A stretch of DNA of 34,093 nt from Alphaproteobacteria bacterium (GCA_020846275.1 JADLEG010000225.1:1-34093); one strand, 5' to 3'; positions 23,147-31,849 are shown, numbered from the stretch's first letter. Translations and numbers: made by a program. Notes: generated by a model not told the origin, from the sequence alone.

Positions 23147-24211
23147 TCAGCCCCTCGGCGGCGTCTTCACGTTGCGGTATCGCTGGGCGTCCTTCCACAG
23201 ATCCTCGAACGCTTCCTGGCTGTCGAACACCTTCTTGAACCAGGCGTTCTCGGCGGCCTGCTTCTTCGCCCAGGCCTTGGCGATCTTGTTGGTCTCGAAT
23301 TGCACCTCGTCCGACAATTCGATGATCTCGTTGCCGGACTTGCGGTAGTACTCCAGCGCCTTGGCGTCCTCCTGGCCCACCTTCAGCCAGGATTCGAAGG
23401 TCACGATCTTGGCCGCCGTCTCCATGATCTTCTTGTCCTTGTCGGAGAGCTTGGCCCAGGCGTCCTTGTTGAAGACCATCTCGAACGGCGCCGTGGGCTG
23501 GTGCACGCCGGGGATGATCACGTACTTCGCGACCTTGTTGAACCCGGTGGAGATGTTCTCGTAGAGCGTGCCCCATTCGGTGGCGTCGATCACCCCGCGC
23601 TCCAGCGCGGTGTAGATCTCGCCGCCCGGCGTCGACACCGGCGCGGCGCCCAGGTCCTTCGACATGTCGACCCAAGCGCCGACCGTGCGCAGCTTGAGGC
23701 CTTTCATGTCGGCCAGCGTCTTGACCGGCTTGCGCGAATGCAGGAAGGCCTCGGCGGTGCGGATGAAGACGACGGTGGAATAGACGCCGAACTTCTCGTC
23801 GCGGTACTGGCGCTGCAGGTCAAGCCCGCCGCCCTCGTAGATCCAGTGCAGCATCCGCTCGGTGTCCATGCTGCCGGCATAGCCGCCGAACAGCACGGTG
23901 GTGGTGTCCGCGCCCCAGTCGTAGCCCATCCAGGTGTGGCCGAGCTCCGCCACGCCGTTCTTCACCGTCTCGCTGACTTTCAGCGCGTTGCCCAGAGCGC
24001 CCCCCGGGAAGGGCTGGATCTTGATGCGGCCGTCGCTGAGCTCGGCCACCTTGTCGGCATAGGCCTTGGCGCCGATATCCATCAGCGGACCGCCGGGCCA
24101 GCCCGTGGCCATCTTCCACGAGATCTGCTGCGCGCCGGCGGGACCGGCCGCCAGCCAAGCCGCCGCGACGGCGGCGACGCCGATCGCTTTCAGGCTCAAA
24201 CGATTCGTCAT
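23147..24211 (-). CDS. dctP: TRAP transporter solute-binding protein DctP
   Basis: 354 residues. The Sec signal peptide (1-27) ends AGA before QQISWKM. The mature protein has the DctP fold, with the carboxylate-clamping arginine in GLKLRTVG and the substrate-pocket segment PGGEIYTALERGVIDATEWGTLYENISTGF. That Trp/Glu-containing version resembles binding proteins for 2-oxo or hydroxy acids (TakP-like) more than the C4-dicarboxylate type, though this is by eye only. The ATG at 24211 has GGAGGAA upstream. It follows the PanB-like gene by 32 bases and precedes dctQ, defining the cargo of this importer as a carboxylate. Confidence 0.93.
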   Translation of the reverse strand: MTNRLSLKAIGVAAVAAAWLAAGPAGAQQISWKMATGWPGGPLMDIGAKAYADKVAELSDGRIKIQPFPGGALGNALKVSETVKNGVAELGHTWMGYDWGADTTTVLFGGYAGSMDTERMLHWIYEGGGLDLQRQYRDEKFGVYSTVVFIRTAEAFLHSRKPVKTLADMKGLKLRTVGAWVDMSKDLGAAPVSTPGGEIYTALERGVIDATEWGTLYENISTGFNKVAKYVIIPGVHQPTAPFEMVFNKDAWAKLSDKDKKIMETAAKIVTFESWLKVGQEDAKALEYYRKSGNEIIELSDEVQFETNKIAKAWAKKQAAENAWFKKVFDSQEAFEDLWKDAQRYRNVKTPPRG

Positions 24212-24243
24212 GACGTTTCCTCCGGGTTGTTTTCTCTGGAACC

Positions 24244-25155
24244 TCAGACCTGCTTGCGCTTCTCGACCAGGGTCAGGAACTTGTCGAACTCTTCGTCCTT
24301 CACGGTGTAGCTGTGGTCGTCGTCCGGGAACTGGCCGGACTTCACCTCGGCCACGTACTGCTTCAGCCCCGTGACCGCGACTTCGGTCAGGTTGGCGAAG
24401 CGTTTCGTGAATTTCGGCTTGAAGTCGGTGAACACGCCAAGGAGGTCGTAGGACAGCAGGATCTGCCCGTCCGTGCCGACGCCCGCGCCGATGCCGATCG
24501 TGGGGATGGTGAGCTGCCTGGAGATGACTTCGGCGATCCTGGCCGGCACCGCCTCGAACTCCAGCATGAAGCAGCCCGCGTCCTCGATCGCCAGCGCGTC
24601 CTCCAGGATCTTCATCGCGTCCTTGGCGGTGCGGCCCTGGATCTTGAAGCCGCCGAACATGGCGATGGTGTGGGGCGTCAGCCCGATATGCGACGCCGTG
24701 GGGATGCCGGCGTCCACCAGCGCCTTCAGGATATGCGCCTGGCTCTTGCCGCCCTGCGGCTTGACCGCGTCGACCAGCGCCTCCTGCATGAAGCGGGTGG
24801 CGTTCGTCAGCGCGCGCTCGACCGTATTGTAGCTCTGGTAGGGCATGCAGCCCAGCACGAAGGTGTTGGGCGCGCCGCGCCGCACGGCCTGGGAATGCAG
24901 CACCATCATGTCCATGGTGGCGGGAATGGTGCTGGGATGGCCGTGGCAGGTCATCGCCAGGCTGTCGCCGACGACGCACACGTCCACGCAAGCGGCCTCG
25001 GCCCACTTGGCCGAGGTGTAGTCCAGGACCGAGGTGTAGACCATCTTCTCGCCGGTCCGCTTGGATTCGCGGATTTCGGTGATCGTGCGCTTCTTCTTTT
25101 CCGGCTGAAGATCGGATTTGGCGTCGGCTTTCACCGACGCGCCGGCCTGCGCCAT
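24244..25155 (-). CDS. Ketopantoate hydroxymethyltransferase (PanB)-like enzyme with altered metal site
   Basis: 303 residues, clearly homologous to PanB: VVGDSLAMTCHGH, AVRRGAPN, SHIGLTPHTIAMFGGFKIQGR and PTIGIGAGVGTDGQIL are all in order. Asp64 (E. coli Asp45), Lys132 (Lys112) and Glu199 (Glu181) are kept. The positions of Mg2+ ligands Asp84 and Glu114 hold Cys103 and Gln134. An N-terminal extension of about 20 residues is Lys-rich. Canonical PanB adds a hydroxymethyl group from methylene-tetrahydrofolate to 2-oxoisovalerate. Here the changed ligands and the position as first gene of a TRAP operon argue for a different, probably catabolic, reaction. The ATG at 25155 is chosen over a TTG at 25176; GGGGAAGGGGA lies upstream. 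Confidence 0.85.
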   Translation of the reverse strand: MAQAGASVKADAKSDLQPEKKKRTITEIRESKRTGEKMVYTSVLDYTSAKWAEAACVDVCVVGDSLAMTCHGHPSTIPATMDMMVLHSQAVRRGAPNTFVLGCMPYQSYNTVERALTNATRFMQEALVDAVKPQGGKSQAHILKALVDAGIPTASHIGLTPHTIAMFGGFKIQGRTAKDAMKILEDALAIEDAGCFMLEFEAVPARIAEVISRQLTIPTIGIGAGVGTDGQILLSYDLLGVFTDFKPKFTKRFANLTEVAVTGLKQYVAEVKSGQFPDDDHSYTVKDEEFDKFLTLVEKRKQV

Positions 25156-25317
25156 CGCGTGCGTCCCCTTCCCCAATCCCTGCTCGCGCGTTGTCCGCGC
25201 TGATATTTCACTCGTATCTTATCGGTTTGTCAGGACGTGGCAAGCGGCCATCTGGCGCGGAACCGTGTTCCCGCGCGATGATGGGCCACGCAATCCTGCT
25301 CGAGGGGGTGAGAACCG

Positions 25318-26283
25318 ATGACGTCCGCAGCCCAGGATTTCCAGCCGATCGACTCGGCGGTCACGCCGCGCTTCGCCGAGCCGGCGACCTTCATGCGCAC
25401 GCCCTATGTGCCCGACAGGCAGGGTGTCGAAATCGCGCTTGTGGGCATTCCCTTCGATCTCGGCTCGACCAACCGCGCGGGCCCGCGCCATGGGCCCGCG
25501 CAGATCCGCGATATGTCGCGCCTGATCCGCCAGGTCAACGCGTCGAGCCATATCGCGCCGTTCAAGCTGTGCCGCGTGGCCGATATCGGCGACGCGCCGG
25601 TCAATCCGCTCGACCTGATGGAGAGCATCGACCGGATCACGGCTTTCTATCGCGATCTGGCCGGCAAAGGCATCGTGCCGGTCTCGGCCGGCGGCGACCA
25701 CACCGTCACGCTCCCGATCCTGCGCGGCATCGTCCGGAACGGGCCGGTGGGCGTGGTGCATTTCGACGCCCATGCCGACACGCTCGACACGCTGCTGGGC
25801 TCCCGCATCAATCACGCGACGCCCTTCCGCCGCGCGGTCGAGGAGGGCATCATCGACCCCAAGCGCACCGTGCAGATCGGCCTGCGCGGCACGCGCTACA
25901 GCGACGAGGACATCCAGTACGGCTACGACATGGGAATGACGATCATCACCATGGACGATTTCGAGGCGATGGGCCGCGACAAGGTGATCGCGGCGACGCG
26001 CAAAATCGTGGGCGACAAGCCGACCTACGTCACCTTCGACATCGACGGGCTCGACCCGGTGTTCTGCCCGGGCACCGGCGCGCCCGAGCCGGGCGGCCTC
26101 ACCATGCGCGACGCCCAGGTGGTGATCCGCGGCCTGCGGGGCCTGAACCTGATCGGCGGCGACGTGTGCGAGGTCTCGCCGCCGCTCGACCCCTCCGGCC
26201 ACACCGCGCTCAACGGCGCCAATTTGATGTTCGAGATCCTGTGCGTGGTGGCCGACTCGGTGGCGCGGGGCCGGAAGAACTAG
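25318..26283 (+). CDS. Ureohydrolase (agmatinase / guanidino-acid hydrolase type)
   Basis: 321 residues of the arginase-agmatinase superfamily, binuclear manganese enzymes that split guanidines to urea and an amine. All six metal ligands are present: His128 (GGDH), Asp150, His152 and Asp154 (FDAHAD), and Asp241 and Asp243 (FDIDGLDP). The loop that sets agmatine, guanidinobutyrate or guanidinopropionate preference cannot be read reliably. GAGGGGGTGAG lies before the ATG at 25318. It is divergent from the PanB-like/TRAP operon, sharing a 162-bp intergenic region, so both may be co-regulated. Its stop shares CTAG with the convergent CoA-transferase stop. Confidence 0.9.
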   Translation: MTSAAQDFQPIDSAVTPRFAEPATFMRTPYVPDRQGVEIALVGIPFDLGSTNRAGPRHGPAQIRDMSRLIRQVNASSHIAPFKLCRVADIGDAPVNPLDLMESIDRITAFYRDLAGKGIVPVSAGGDHTVTLPILRGIVRNGPVGVVHFDAHADTLDTLLGSRINHATPFRRAVEEGIIDPKRTVQIGLRGTRYSDEDIQYGYDMGMTIITMDDFEAMGRDKVIAATRKIVGDKPTYVTFDIDGLDPVFCPGTGAPEPGGLTMRDAQVVIRGLRGLNLIGGDVCEVSPPLDPSGHTALNGANLMFEILCVVADSVARGRKN

Positions 26284-27452
26284 AGTCCCAGCTCCTTCAG
26301 GATCGCCGCGCGATCGCCGTCCAGCTCAGGCGTCGGGCCGCGCGTCGCGGGATCGGCGAAGCCCGAGAGCTTGATCGGGTTGCCGGCCATCTTCAGCGTG
26401 CCGGCGACCGGGTCGTCGGTCGTCACCACCATGCCGCGGGCGACGATCTGCGGGTCGGCCAGCGCCTCGGCCACGTTGTTGATCGGCCCGCAGGGCACGC
26501 CGGCCTTGTCGAGGATCGCGAGCCACGCCGTCGACGGGCGCGCCGCCAGCAGCCCCTCCAGCTCGGCCTTCAGCGATCCGTGGTTGCGCGTGCGCGCATC
26601 GTTGGTCTTGAAGCGCTCGTCCTTGGCCAGCGCCGGCTTGCCCAGCGCGTCGGCCAGCCGCGCGAAGAGCTGGTCGTTGCCGGCGGCGATCACCATGTGG
26701 CCGTCGGCGGCTTTCAAGGCTTCGAACGGCGTGATCGAGGGATGGCGCGCGCCCATCGGCCCGGGCACCTGTCCGGTCGCGGCGTAGCGCGCGATGGCGT
26801 TCTCCAGGATCGCGATCTGGCAGTCCAGCATCGCCACGTCGACCATCGTGCCCTCGCCGCTGCGATGGCGATGCTCCAGCGCCGACAGGATGCCGATCGT
26901 GCCGAACAGCCCGGCGGTGATGTCGCCGATCGAGGTGCCGACGCGCGTGGGCTTGCCGTCGTCATGGCCGGTCAGGCTCATCACGCCGCCCATCGCCTGC
27001 ACCACCATGTCGTAGGCGGCGCGGTTCTTGTAGGGGCCGGTCTGGCCGAAGCCGGACACGGCGGCGTAGATCAGGCGCTTGTTCAACGTCCGCAGCGCCT
27101 GCCAGCCATAGCCCAGCTTCTCCATCGTGCCGGGCCGGTAGTTCTCGACCACGATATCGGCGCGGCCGATCATGCGCTCGAACACCGCGCGGTCGGCCGG
27201 CGCCTTCAGATCAAGCGCGATCGACCGCTTGCCGCGGTTGAGCGACATGAAATAGGCCGACTTGCCGTTGACGAACGGCCCGTAGTGCCGCGCGTCGTCG
27301 CCGCCCTGGGGCGTCTCGACCTTGATCACCGTGGCGCCCAGGTCCTGCAGCACCAGCGTGCAATAGGGCCCCGCCAGCACGCGCGTCAGGTCGATGACCA
27401 GGAGCCCGGCGAGCGGCCCCTTCGGCTTGTCGGTCGGATCGGTTGCGGTCAT
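26280..27452 (-). CDS. Class III (CaiB/BaiF family) CoA-transferase
   Basis: 390 residues. The N-terminal GLLVIDLTRVLAGPYCTLVLQDLGATVIKVE is the family signature. The catalytic aspartate is Asp148 in RAAYDMVVQAMGG, and DLKAPADRAVFERMIGRADIVVENYRPG follows the usual order. It transfers CoA between carboxylic acids, for example from succinyl-CoA or formyl-CoA to the pathway acid. No operon partner on its strand is evident. It converges on the ureohydrolase gene with overlapping stops. It may activate the same compound that the TRAP system imports, but this is inferred from proximity only. Confidence 0.92.
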   Translation of the reverse strand: MTATDPTDKPKGPLAGLLVIDLTRVLAGPYCTLVLQDLGATVIKVETPQGGDDARHYGPFVNGKSAYFMSLNRGKRSIALDLKAPADRAVFERMIGRADIVVENYRPGTMEKLGYGWQALRTLNKRLIYAAVSGFGQTGPYKNRAAYDMVVQAMGGVMSLTGHDDGKPTRVGTSIGDITAGLFGTIGILSALEHRHRSGEGTMVDVAMLDCQIAILENAIARYAATGQVPGPMGARHPSITPFEALKAADGHMVIAAGNDQLFARLADALGKPALAKDERFKTNDARTRNHGSLKAELEGLLAARPSTAWLAILDKAGVPCGPINNVAEALADPQIVARGMVVTTDDPVAGTLKMAGNPIKLSGFADPATRGPTPELDGDRAAILKELGL

Positions 27453-27518
27453 GCGGCGTCCCCTGCTTGCGGCGGGGGACGAATGGCGGGCCGCAACGGC
27501 ATTGTCAATCGTCGTCGC

Positions 27519-27902
27519 CTATCGAATGACTCGGATGGAAAGGTCGAGCCCGAGCGACTTCCAGGCCCGGTCGGCCGTCAGCACGGTCGCTTTCGTTGCC
27601 ATGCCAAGGGCAAGGCAAGCGCGATCCCCCAAGGACAGGCCGACCGCCCGGGTCAATGGGCGCAGGGCGGCGACCCGATGGGCCATCCCGGCATCGAATG
27701 GCACCACTTTGATCTCCGTCGCGACCAGGCCGGACCAGGCTTCATCGGGGCTAATGCCCTTGTCCACGAGCTTGGACAGCACCTCGGCGAGGTTGACCGC
27801 GCTGATCGACGCCCGGTCGATTGCGCGCGCCACTTCGCCGCTGCCCGGTTCCTGGTTGATGGCCGCCAGCAGCGCCGAGGCGTCCAGCACCGTTTCAGTC
27901 AC
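27519..27902 (-). CDS. PIN-domain (VapC-like) ribonuclease toxin
   Basis: 127 residues. The PIN acidic residues are in place: Asp7 (VLDASALLA), Glu40 (VNLAEVLSKL), Asp93 (LSLGDRACLALG) and Asp111 (VLTADRAW). This is the second PIN toxin in the window, from a different subgroup than the FitB-like one at 2.5 kb (SALL and GDRACLAL type). It starts with GTG at 27902, eight bases inside the upstream antitoxin gene. The length is normal and no damage is seen. Target RNA unknown. Confidence 0.88.
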   Translation of the reverse strand: MTETVLDASALLAAINQEPGSGEVARAIDRASISAVNLAEVLSKLVDKGISPDEAWSGLVATEIKVVPFDAGMAHRVAALRPLTRAVGLSLGDRACLALGMATKATVLTADRAWKSLGLDLSIRVIR

Positions 27903-28143
27903 GCGATGCCTCGTCTCGGCGTTCGCGGATCAGTTCGTCGGCAAGGCTGACGCCCTTCGGGACATGCTTGCGGACCAATGTCTGCAGGCGGCGCAGCGCG
28001 TGACGCGACGTCGATAGGCGCAACTCGTCCTCGCCCAAGGTGATCACGACCTCGTCCCCGCTCTTCAACCCCAGCGCTCTGCGAAAGGCCGCGGGGATCA
28101 CGATCCGTCCATTCGGGCTCAAGCGTGTACGAACCGAAGACAT
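27895..28143 (-). CDS. AbrB/MazE-type (swapped-hairpin) antitoxin
   Basis: 82 residues. The N-terminal SSVRTRLSPNGRIVIPAAFRRALGLKSGDEVVITL is the AbrB/SpoVT swapped-hairpin DNA-binding domain. The C-terminal part (about 48-82, rich in Arg and Glu) would bind the toxin. The ATG at 28143 is chosen because the domain starts there, though the frame stays open to 28215 through sequence that belongs to the intergenic region. It overlaps the PIN toxin by eight bases and is divergent from the GT39-like gene, with only 55 bp between them, so autoregulation could also touch that gene. Confidence 0.87.
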   Translation of the reverse strand: MSSVRTRLSPNGRIVIPAAFRRALGLKSGDEVVITLGEDELRLSTSRHALRRLQTLVRKHVPKGVSLADELIRERRDEASRD

Positions 28144-28198
28144 CTGGCCAATCCACCAGAATTTGACAGTTTTTCCAGTATGTGACATTTCAGCCGGA

Positions 28199-29908
28199 AT
28201 GGCAAATGCAGACATTCCGATGCGCTCCCAATTCTGGTCGCGCAGCCTGGGCGCGATGGCGCTTTGGCAGTGGCTGGCGGTCGGCGCCTATGCGGCCCTG
28301 CTCTACGGCTACAATCTGGGCGGATTCCAGGCCCTGACCGAGCACGAGATCGTCGTCGCCGGTATCGCCAAGCAGATGCTGCGCGACGGCACCTGGGGCG
28401 GATTGTGGATCGGCGACTATCCGTGGCTCGAGAAACCGCCTTTGCCGCATTGGCTGGCCGCGTTGTCGCTGTCGCTGGTCGGCGACATCGGCGAGGCGGC
28501 GGTGCGCCTGCCCTCTGCCATCGAGGGGATCGCGGTCGCGCTGATCGTGGCCGGGCTGGCCGCGCGCTGGTTCGGGGCGACGACAGGCCTGCTTTCCGGC
28601 CTGGTCCAGGCCAGCGCCTGGTACATGATGACCTACGCGCGGCTTGCCGAGAACGACATGGTTCTCTGCCTGCTTGTCACCGCGACGCTTGCCTGCTTCG
28701 TCGCGGCGCAACGCGCGCCGGCGGAGCGCCTTGGCCGCTGGCGGCTGGCGTTCTGGCTGCTGCTCGGCGCGACCAACCTCAGCAAGGGGCCGCTTTTCGG
28801 GGCGGCGCTGGTGGGGGCGGTGTGCGGCGCGTGGGTCGTCTGGCGCCGCGACGGGCAAGCCGTGCGGCGCATGGTCTCGCCCCTCGGCCTGCTGCTGTTC
28901 GCTGCCCTCGCGCTGGCCTGGCCGGCCTGGGTGTACTTCCAGGGACTTGGCCCGCTGTTGGCGGAGTGGTGGCGCTTCGAGATGTTCGGGCGGGTCGACG
29001 GCACGTATTTCCCGGTCGCCGAGCCGCCCTGGTACTACCTCTTGACGCTCACCTGGCAATGGCTGCCCTGGACGCCCTTCCTTCTGATCGGCGCCGCGCC
29101 GTCGCTCGCCCGCGCTTGGCGCGACCGCGATTCCGGCGACCGGTTCCTGTGGTGCTGGGCGGCGGCGCCGATCCTGCTGCTCTCGCTGCCGCCGCACAAG
29201 CATCACCACTACATCATCCATGCCTTGCCCGGCTTCGCGCCGATCGTTGCGCTGGGCCTGGCCCGAGCGGGCGGCGTGGCGACGGCATGGGCGGGGCGCC
29301 TGCCGGCGCGCGCGGCGACAAGCCTTGTGGTCGGCGGCCTCGCGCTGGCCGTCGGCCTGGCGCTGCTGTCATGGCATCTCCGGGACGCCGGCGCGACCGA
29401 CCCGGAATTCGCGCCGCTTGGGCCGGATGCCGCGCTGATCGGCACCATCCTCGGGCTTGGGCTCGCCGCACTCGGCCTGTGGCTTGCCCGACCGAGCCTG
29501 CCGGGGCTCGCGCTGGTGTATTTCGCGACCGTGCTCGCGGTGCTGCTCACGCTGCGTTCGCCCTACCTGGCGGACCGCGACCCGTCGCGCTTCGATCGCG
29601 AATTCCTGCGCGGGATCGCGGCGCAGATCCCGCCCGGCGCACGGCTGATCGTGACCGGCCGCCAGCCGCTGGCGCGTCATCTCTTCTATCTCGATCGTCC
29701 GGGCCGCCGGGCCGAGGGCGTGTGGGTGCCCGAGGATATCGCCAAGAAGCTGCGGCCGGGCGAGGTCGCCTATGTCGTCACCCGCGCCGAGGACGAGCCG
29801 GGTCTTTCCGCCTTCGCCAAGGTCGAGCGCCTCGCCGTCAGCGTCCGCACGCGCTCGGAGCGCGGGCCGGCGGAGCGCTATACGCTGTTCCGGCTGACCG
29901 CGCGCTGA
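28199..29908 (+). CDS. GT39/ArnT-like polyprenyl-phosphate-sugar glycosyltransferase
   Basis: 569 residues from the ATG at 28199 (an alternative ATG at 28220). Integral membrane protein with about 11-12 helices. The first periplasmic loop has the acidic catalytic region LTEHEIVVAGIAKQML and the conserved LEKPPLPHWLAAL of the PMT/ArnT superfamily. Then LPSAIEGIAVALIVAGLAARWFG and a positively charged PPHKHHHYIIHALPGF loop follow. The soluble C-terminal domain (about 455-569) is periplasmic. It would transfer a sugar from a polyprenyl-phosphate donor onto lipid A, a glycan or a protein. The GT2 enzyme immediately downstream could make the donor. Spacing is 56 bp. Confidence 0.88.
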   Translation: MANADIPMRSQFWSRSLGAMALWQWLAVGAYAALLYGYNLGGFQALTEHEIVVAGIAKQMLRDGTWGGLWIGDYPWLEKPPLPHWLAALSLSLVGDIGEAAVRLPSAIEGIAVALIVAGLAARWFGATTGLLSGLVQASAWYMMTYARLAENDMVLCLLVTATLACFVAAQRAPAERLGRWRLAFWLLLGATNLSKGPLFGAALVGAVCGAWVVWRRDGQAVRRMVSPLGLLLFAALALAWPAWVYFQGLGPLLAEWWRFEMFGRVDGTYFPVAEPPWYYLLTLTWQWLPWTPFLLIGAAPSLARAWRDRDSGDRFLWCWAAAPILLLSLPPHKHHHYIIHALPGFAPIVALGLARAGGVATAWAGRLPARAATSLVVGGLALAVGLALLSWHLRDAGATDPEFAPLGPDAALIGTILGLGLAALGLWLARPSLPGLALVYFATVLAVLLTLRSPYLADRDPSRFDREFLRGIAAQIPPGARLIVTGRQPLARHLFYLDRPGRRAEGVWVPEDIAKKLRPGEVAYVVTRAEDEPGLSAFAKVERLAVSVRTRSERGPAERYTLFRLTAR

Positions 29909-29964
29909 TGTAGTCTCCGCCGCCGTTTTGCGATTCCCGCCAACCGACGCTCGAGGCCGGCCGC

Positions 29965-30672
29965 GTGCTTCCCGACTCCGCCAAGGTTTCCATCGTCATC
30001 CCCTGCTACAACGAGCGCGCGACGATCCGCGCGCTGATCGATCGCGTGCTGGCGGTCAAGCTGGCGTCGCGCGAGGTGATCGTCGTCGACGACGGCTCGA
30101 CCGACGGCACGCGCGAGATCCTCGAGCGCGACATCAAGCCGCTGATCGACAAGTTGGTGCTGCACGACCGCAATCGCGGCAAGGGTGCTGCGCTGCGCAC
30201 GGGCTTCGCCGCCGCGACCGGCGACATCCTGGTGATTCAGGACGCCGACCTGGAATACGACCCGGCGGAATACCCGATCCTGCTCGACCCGCTGTTCCGC
30301 CACGGCGCGGACGTGGTCTATGGCTCGCGCTTCATCAGCGGCCGGTCGCACCGCGTCCTCTATTTCTGGCACTCCGTCGTGAACCGCGGCCTGACGCTGG
30401 CCTCGAACATGCTGACCGACCTGAACCTCACCGACATGGCGACCTGCTACAAGGCCTTCCGCCGCTCCGCGCTGGACGGGGTCCGGCTGGTCGAGGACCG
30501 CTTCGGCTTCGAGGCCGAGTTCACGGCGCGCCTGGCGCGCAAGCGCCTGGCCTTCTACGAGGTCGGCATCTCCTATCACGGGCGCACCTATGCGCAGGGC
30601 AAGAAGATCGGCTGGCGCGACGGGTTCCGGATGATCTACGCCATCCTGCGCTACAATCTCTTCGCGCGCTGA
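29965..30672 (+). CDS. GT2 glycosyltransferase, dolichol-phosphate mannose synthase-like
   Basis: 235 residues. The GT-A fold is seen in VSIVIPCYNERATIRALIDRVL, VVDDGSTDGTREIL, NRGKGAALRTGF and the metal-binding DADLEYDP (Asp-x-Asp). LTDMATCYKAFRR is typical of DPM1/polyprenyl-phosphate sugar synthases. FGFEAEFTARLARK follows. No membrane helix is visible, so it is a soluble, membrane-peripheral form. It makes polyprenyl-phosphate-hexose on the cytosolic face, the donor used by GT39- and GT87-type enzymes that flank it. It starts with GTG at 29965; no strong ribosome binding site. It overlaps the convergent GT87-like gene by 22 bp. Confidence 0.9.
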   Translation: MLPDSAKVSIVIPCYNERATIRALIDRVLAVKLASREVIVVDDGSTDGTREILERDIKPLIDKLVLHDRNRGKGAALRTGFAAATGDILVIQDADLEYDPAEYPILLDPLFRHGADVVYGSRFISGRSHRVLYFWHSVVNRGLTLASNMLTDLNLTDMATCYKAFRRSALDGVRLVEDRFGFEAEFTARLARKRLAFYEVGISYHGRTYAQGKKIGWRDGFRMIYAILRYNLFAR

Positions 30673-31849
30673 CCCGCGCCGCAGCCCAGGCCCGCGGCCA
30701 GCGCGAGAATCAGCGTCGCCGTCATCAGCCCCGCGCCGCGCCAGACTCCGCCCGGCCCCAATTGCGTCACCAGAAAGCAGGCGGCAAGCGCGGCGATCAC
30801 CGTCCAGCGCTGGTGCGGCCGGACGTCGGGGGCGGAAACGCCGGCCAGCACGACGACCGCCGGCAGCAGCATGACCGCCGCGTGATGCGGCTGCACCACG
30901 GGGCCGAGCGGCAGGGGTGCAAGTACAAGGAGCGCGGCTTCGGCCGCGTCCGACAAGGCGCGGCGCCCGATCATCCAGGCCAGCAGCGCGATCCAGCCGA
31001 GCTGCAGCGCGCGCGTCGCCGCGATCACCGCGCCGTCGGTCGGCGCGACGGCCATCAGCGCCGCGATCGTGCGGTGCAATGACACGAGATAGCCGGGGAA
31101 GACCGCCTGGTAGGCCGGCTCGCCCGCCGGCCCCAGCGCCGTCCACCAGGCGCCGGTCAGCGCAAGCGCCGGTTGCCATCCGAACCAAAGCCCGGGCAGG
31201 ACGAGGAACCACAGCGCAAGCCCAGCAAGGCTCCAGCCCAGCCACGCCCAGCGCCGCCGCCACGCCAGCCAGGGCAGGAACAGGATGCTGTAGAGCTTGA
31301 TGGCGATGCTCAACGACAGCAGCAGCCCGGCCAGCGCGGGGCGGCGCTCTGCCGTGACAAGGGCAAGCGTGATCGCCGCCAGGTAGACCAGGTTGACGTT
31401 GCGCGCCTTCAGGTCCCAGCCGATCGCATAGGACGCGACCACGACCGCGGTCGCCGCCAGCGCCAGGCCGCCGGTGCGCCGATCGATTCTCGTCGCGCGC
31501 GCCGCGGCCAGCAGGCTCGCGACCAGGGCGGCGATCGAAAGCCCGATCCACGCCGGAAACGCGGCCGCGCCCAGCTTCAGCCAGGCTAGCAGCAGCACGA
31601 CGAAGGCCGGGGGATAGGCGAAGTGCTCCGGATAGACGACGGGACCGCCGCCGGCCGCCGTCGATTGAATGGCCATCGATTGAATGGTTAGCGCCTGGCG
31701 GGTGTTCAGCCCGTAGTCGATCATCAGGAAGCTGTCGGTCGGCAGCGGCCGCGGCGGCAGGCCGAACGCCATCGCGGCCGCCGCGAGGACGACCGCGGCC
31801 AAGGCGAGCAGGTCCAGGCGCGATCCCCGCGTCGCACCGATCGCGAAGG

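Noticed and set aside
25191..27950. 919-codon plus-strand frame spanning the ureohydrolase, CoA-transferase and toxin region
   Set aside because: Runs out of frame over the ureohydrolase and antisense to the CoA-transferase, both with intact catalytic motifs; composition is non-protein-like.
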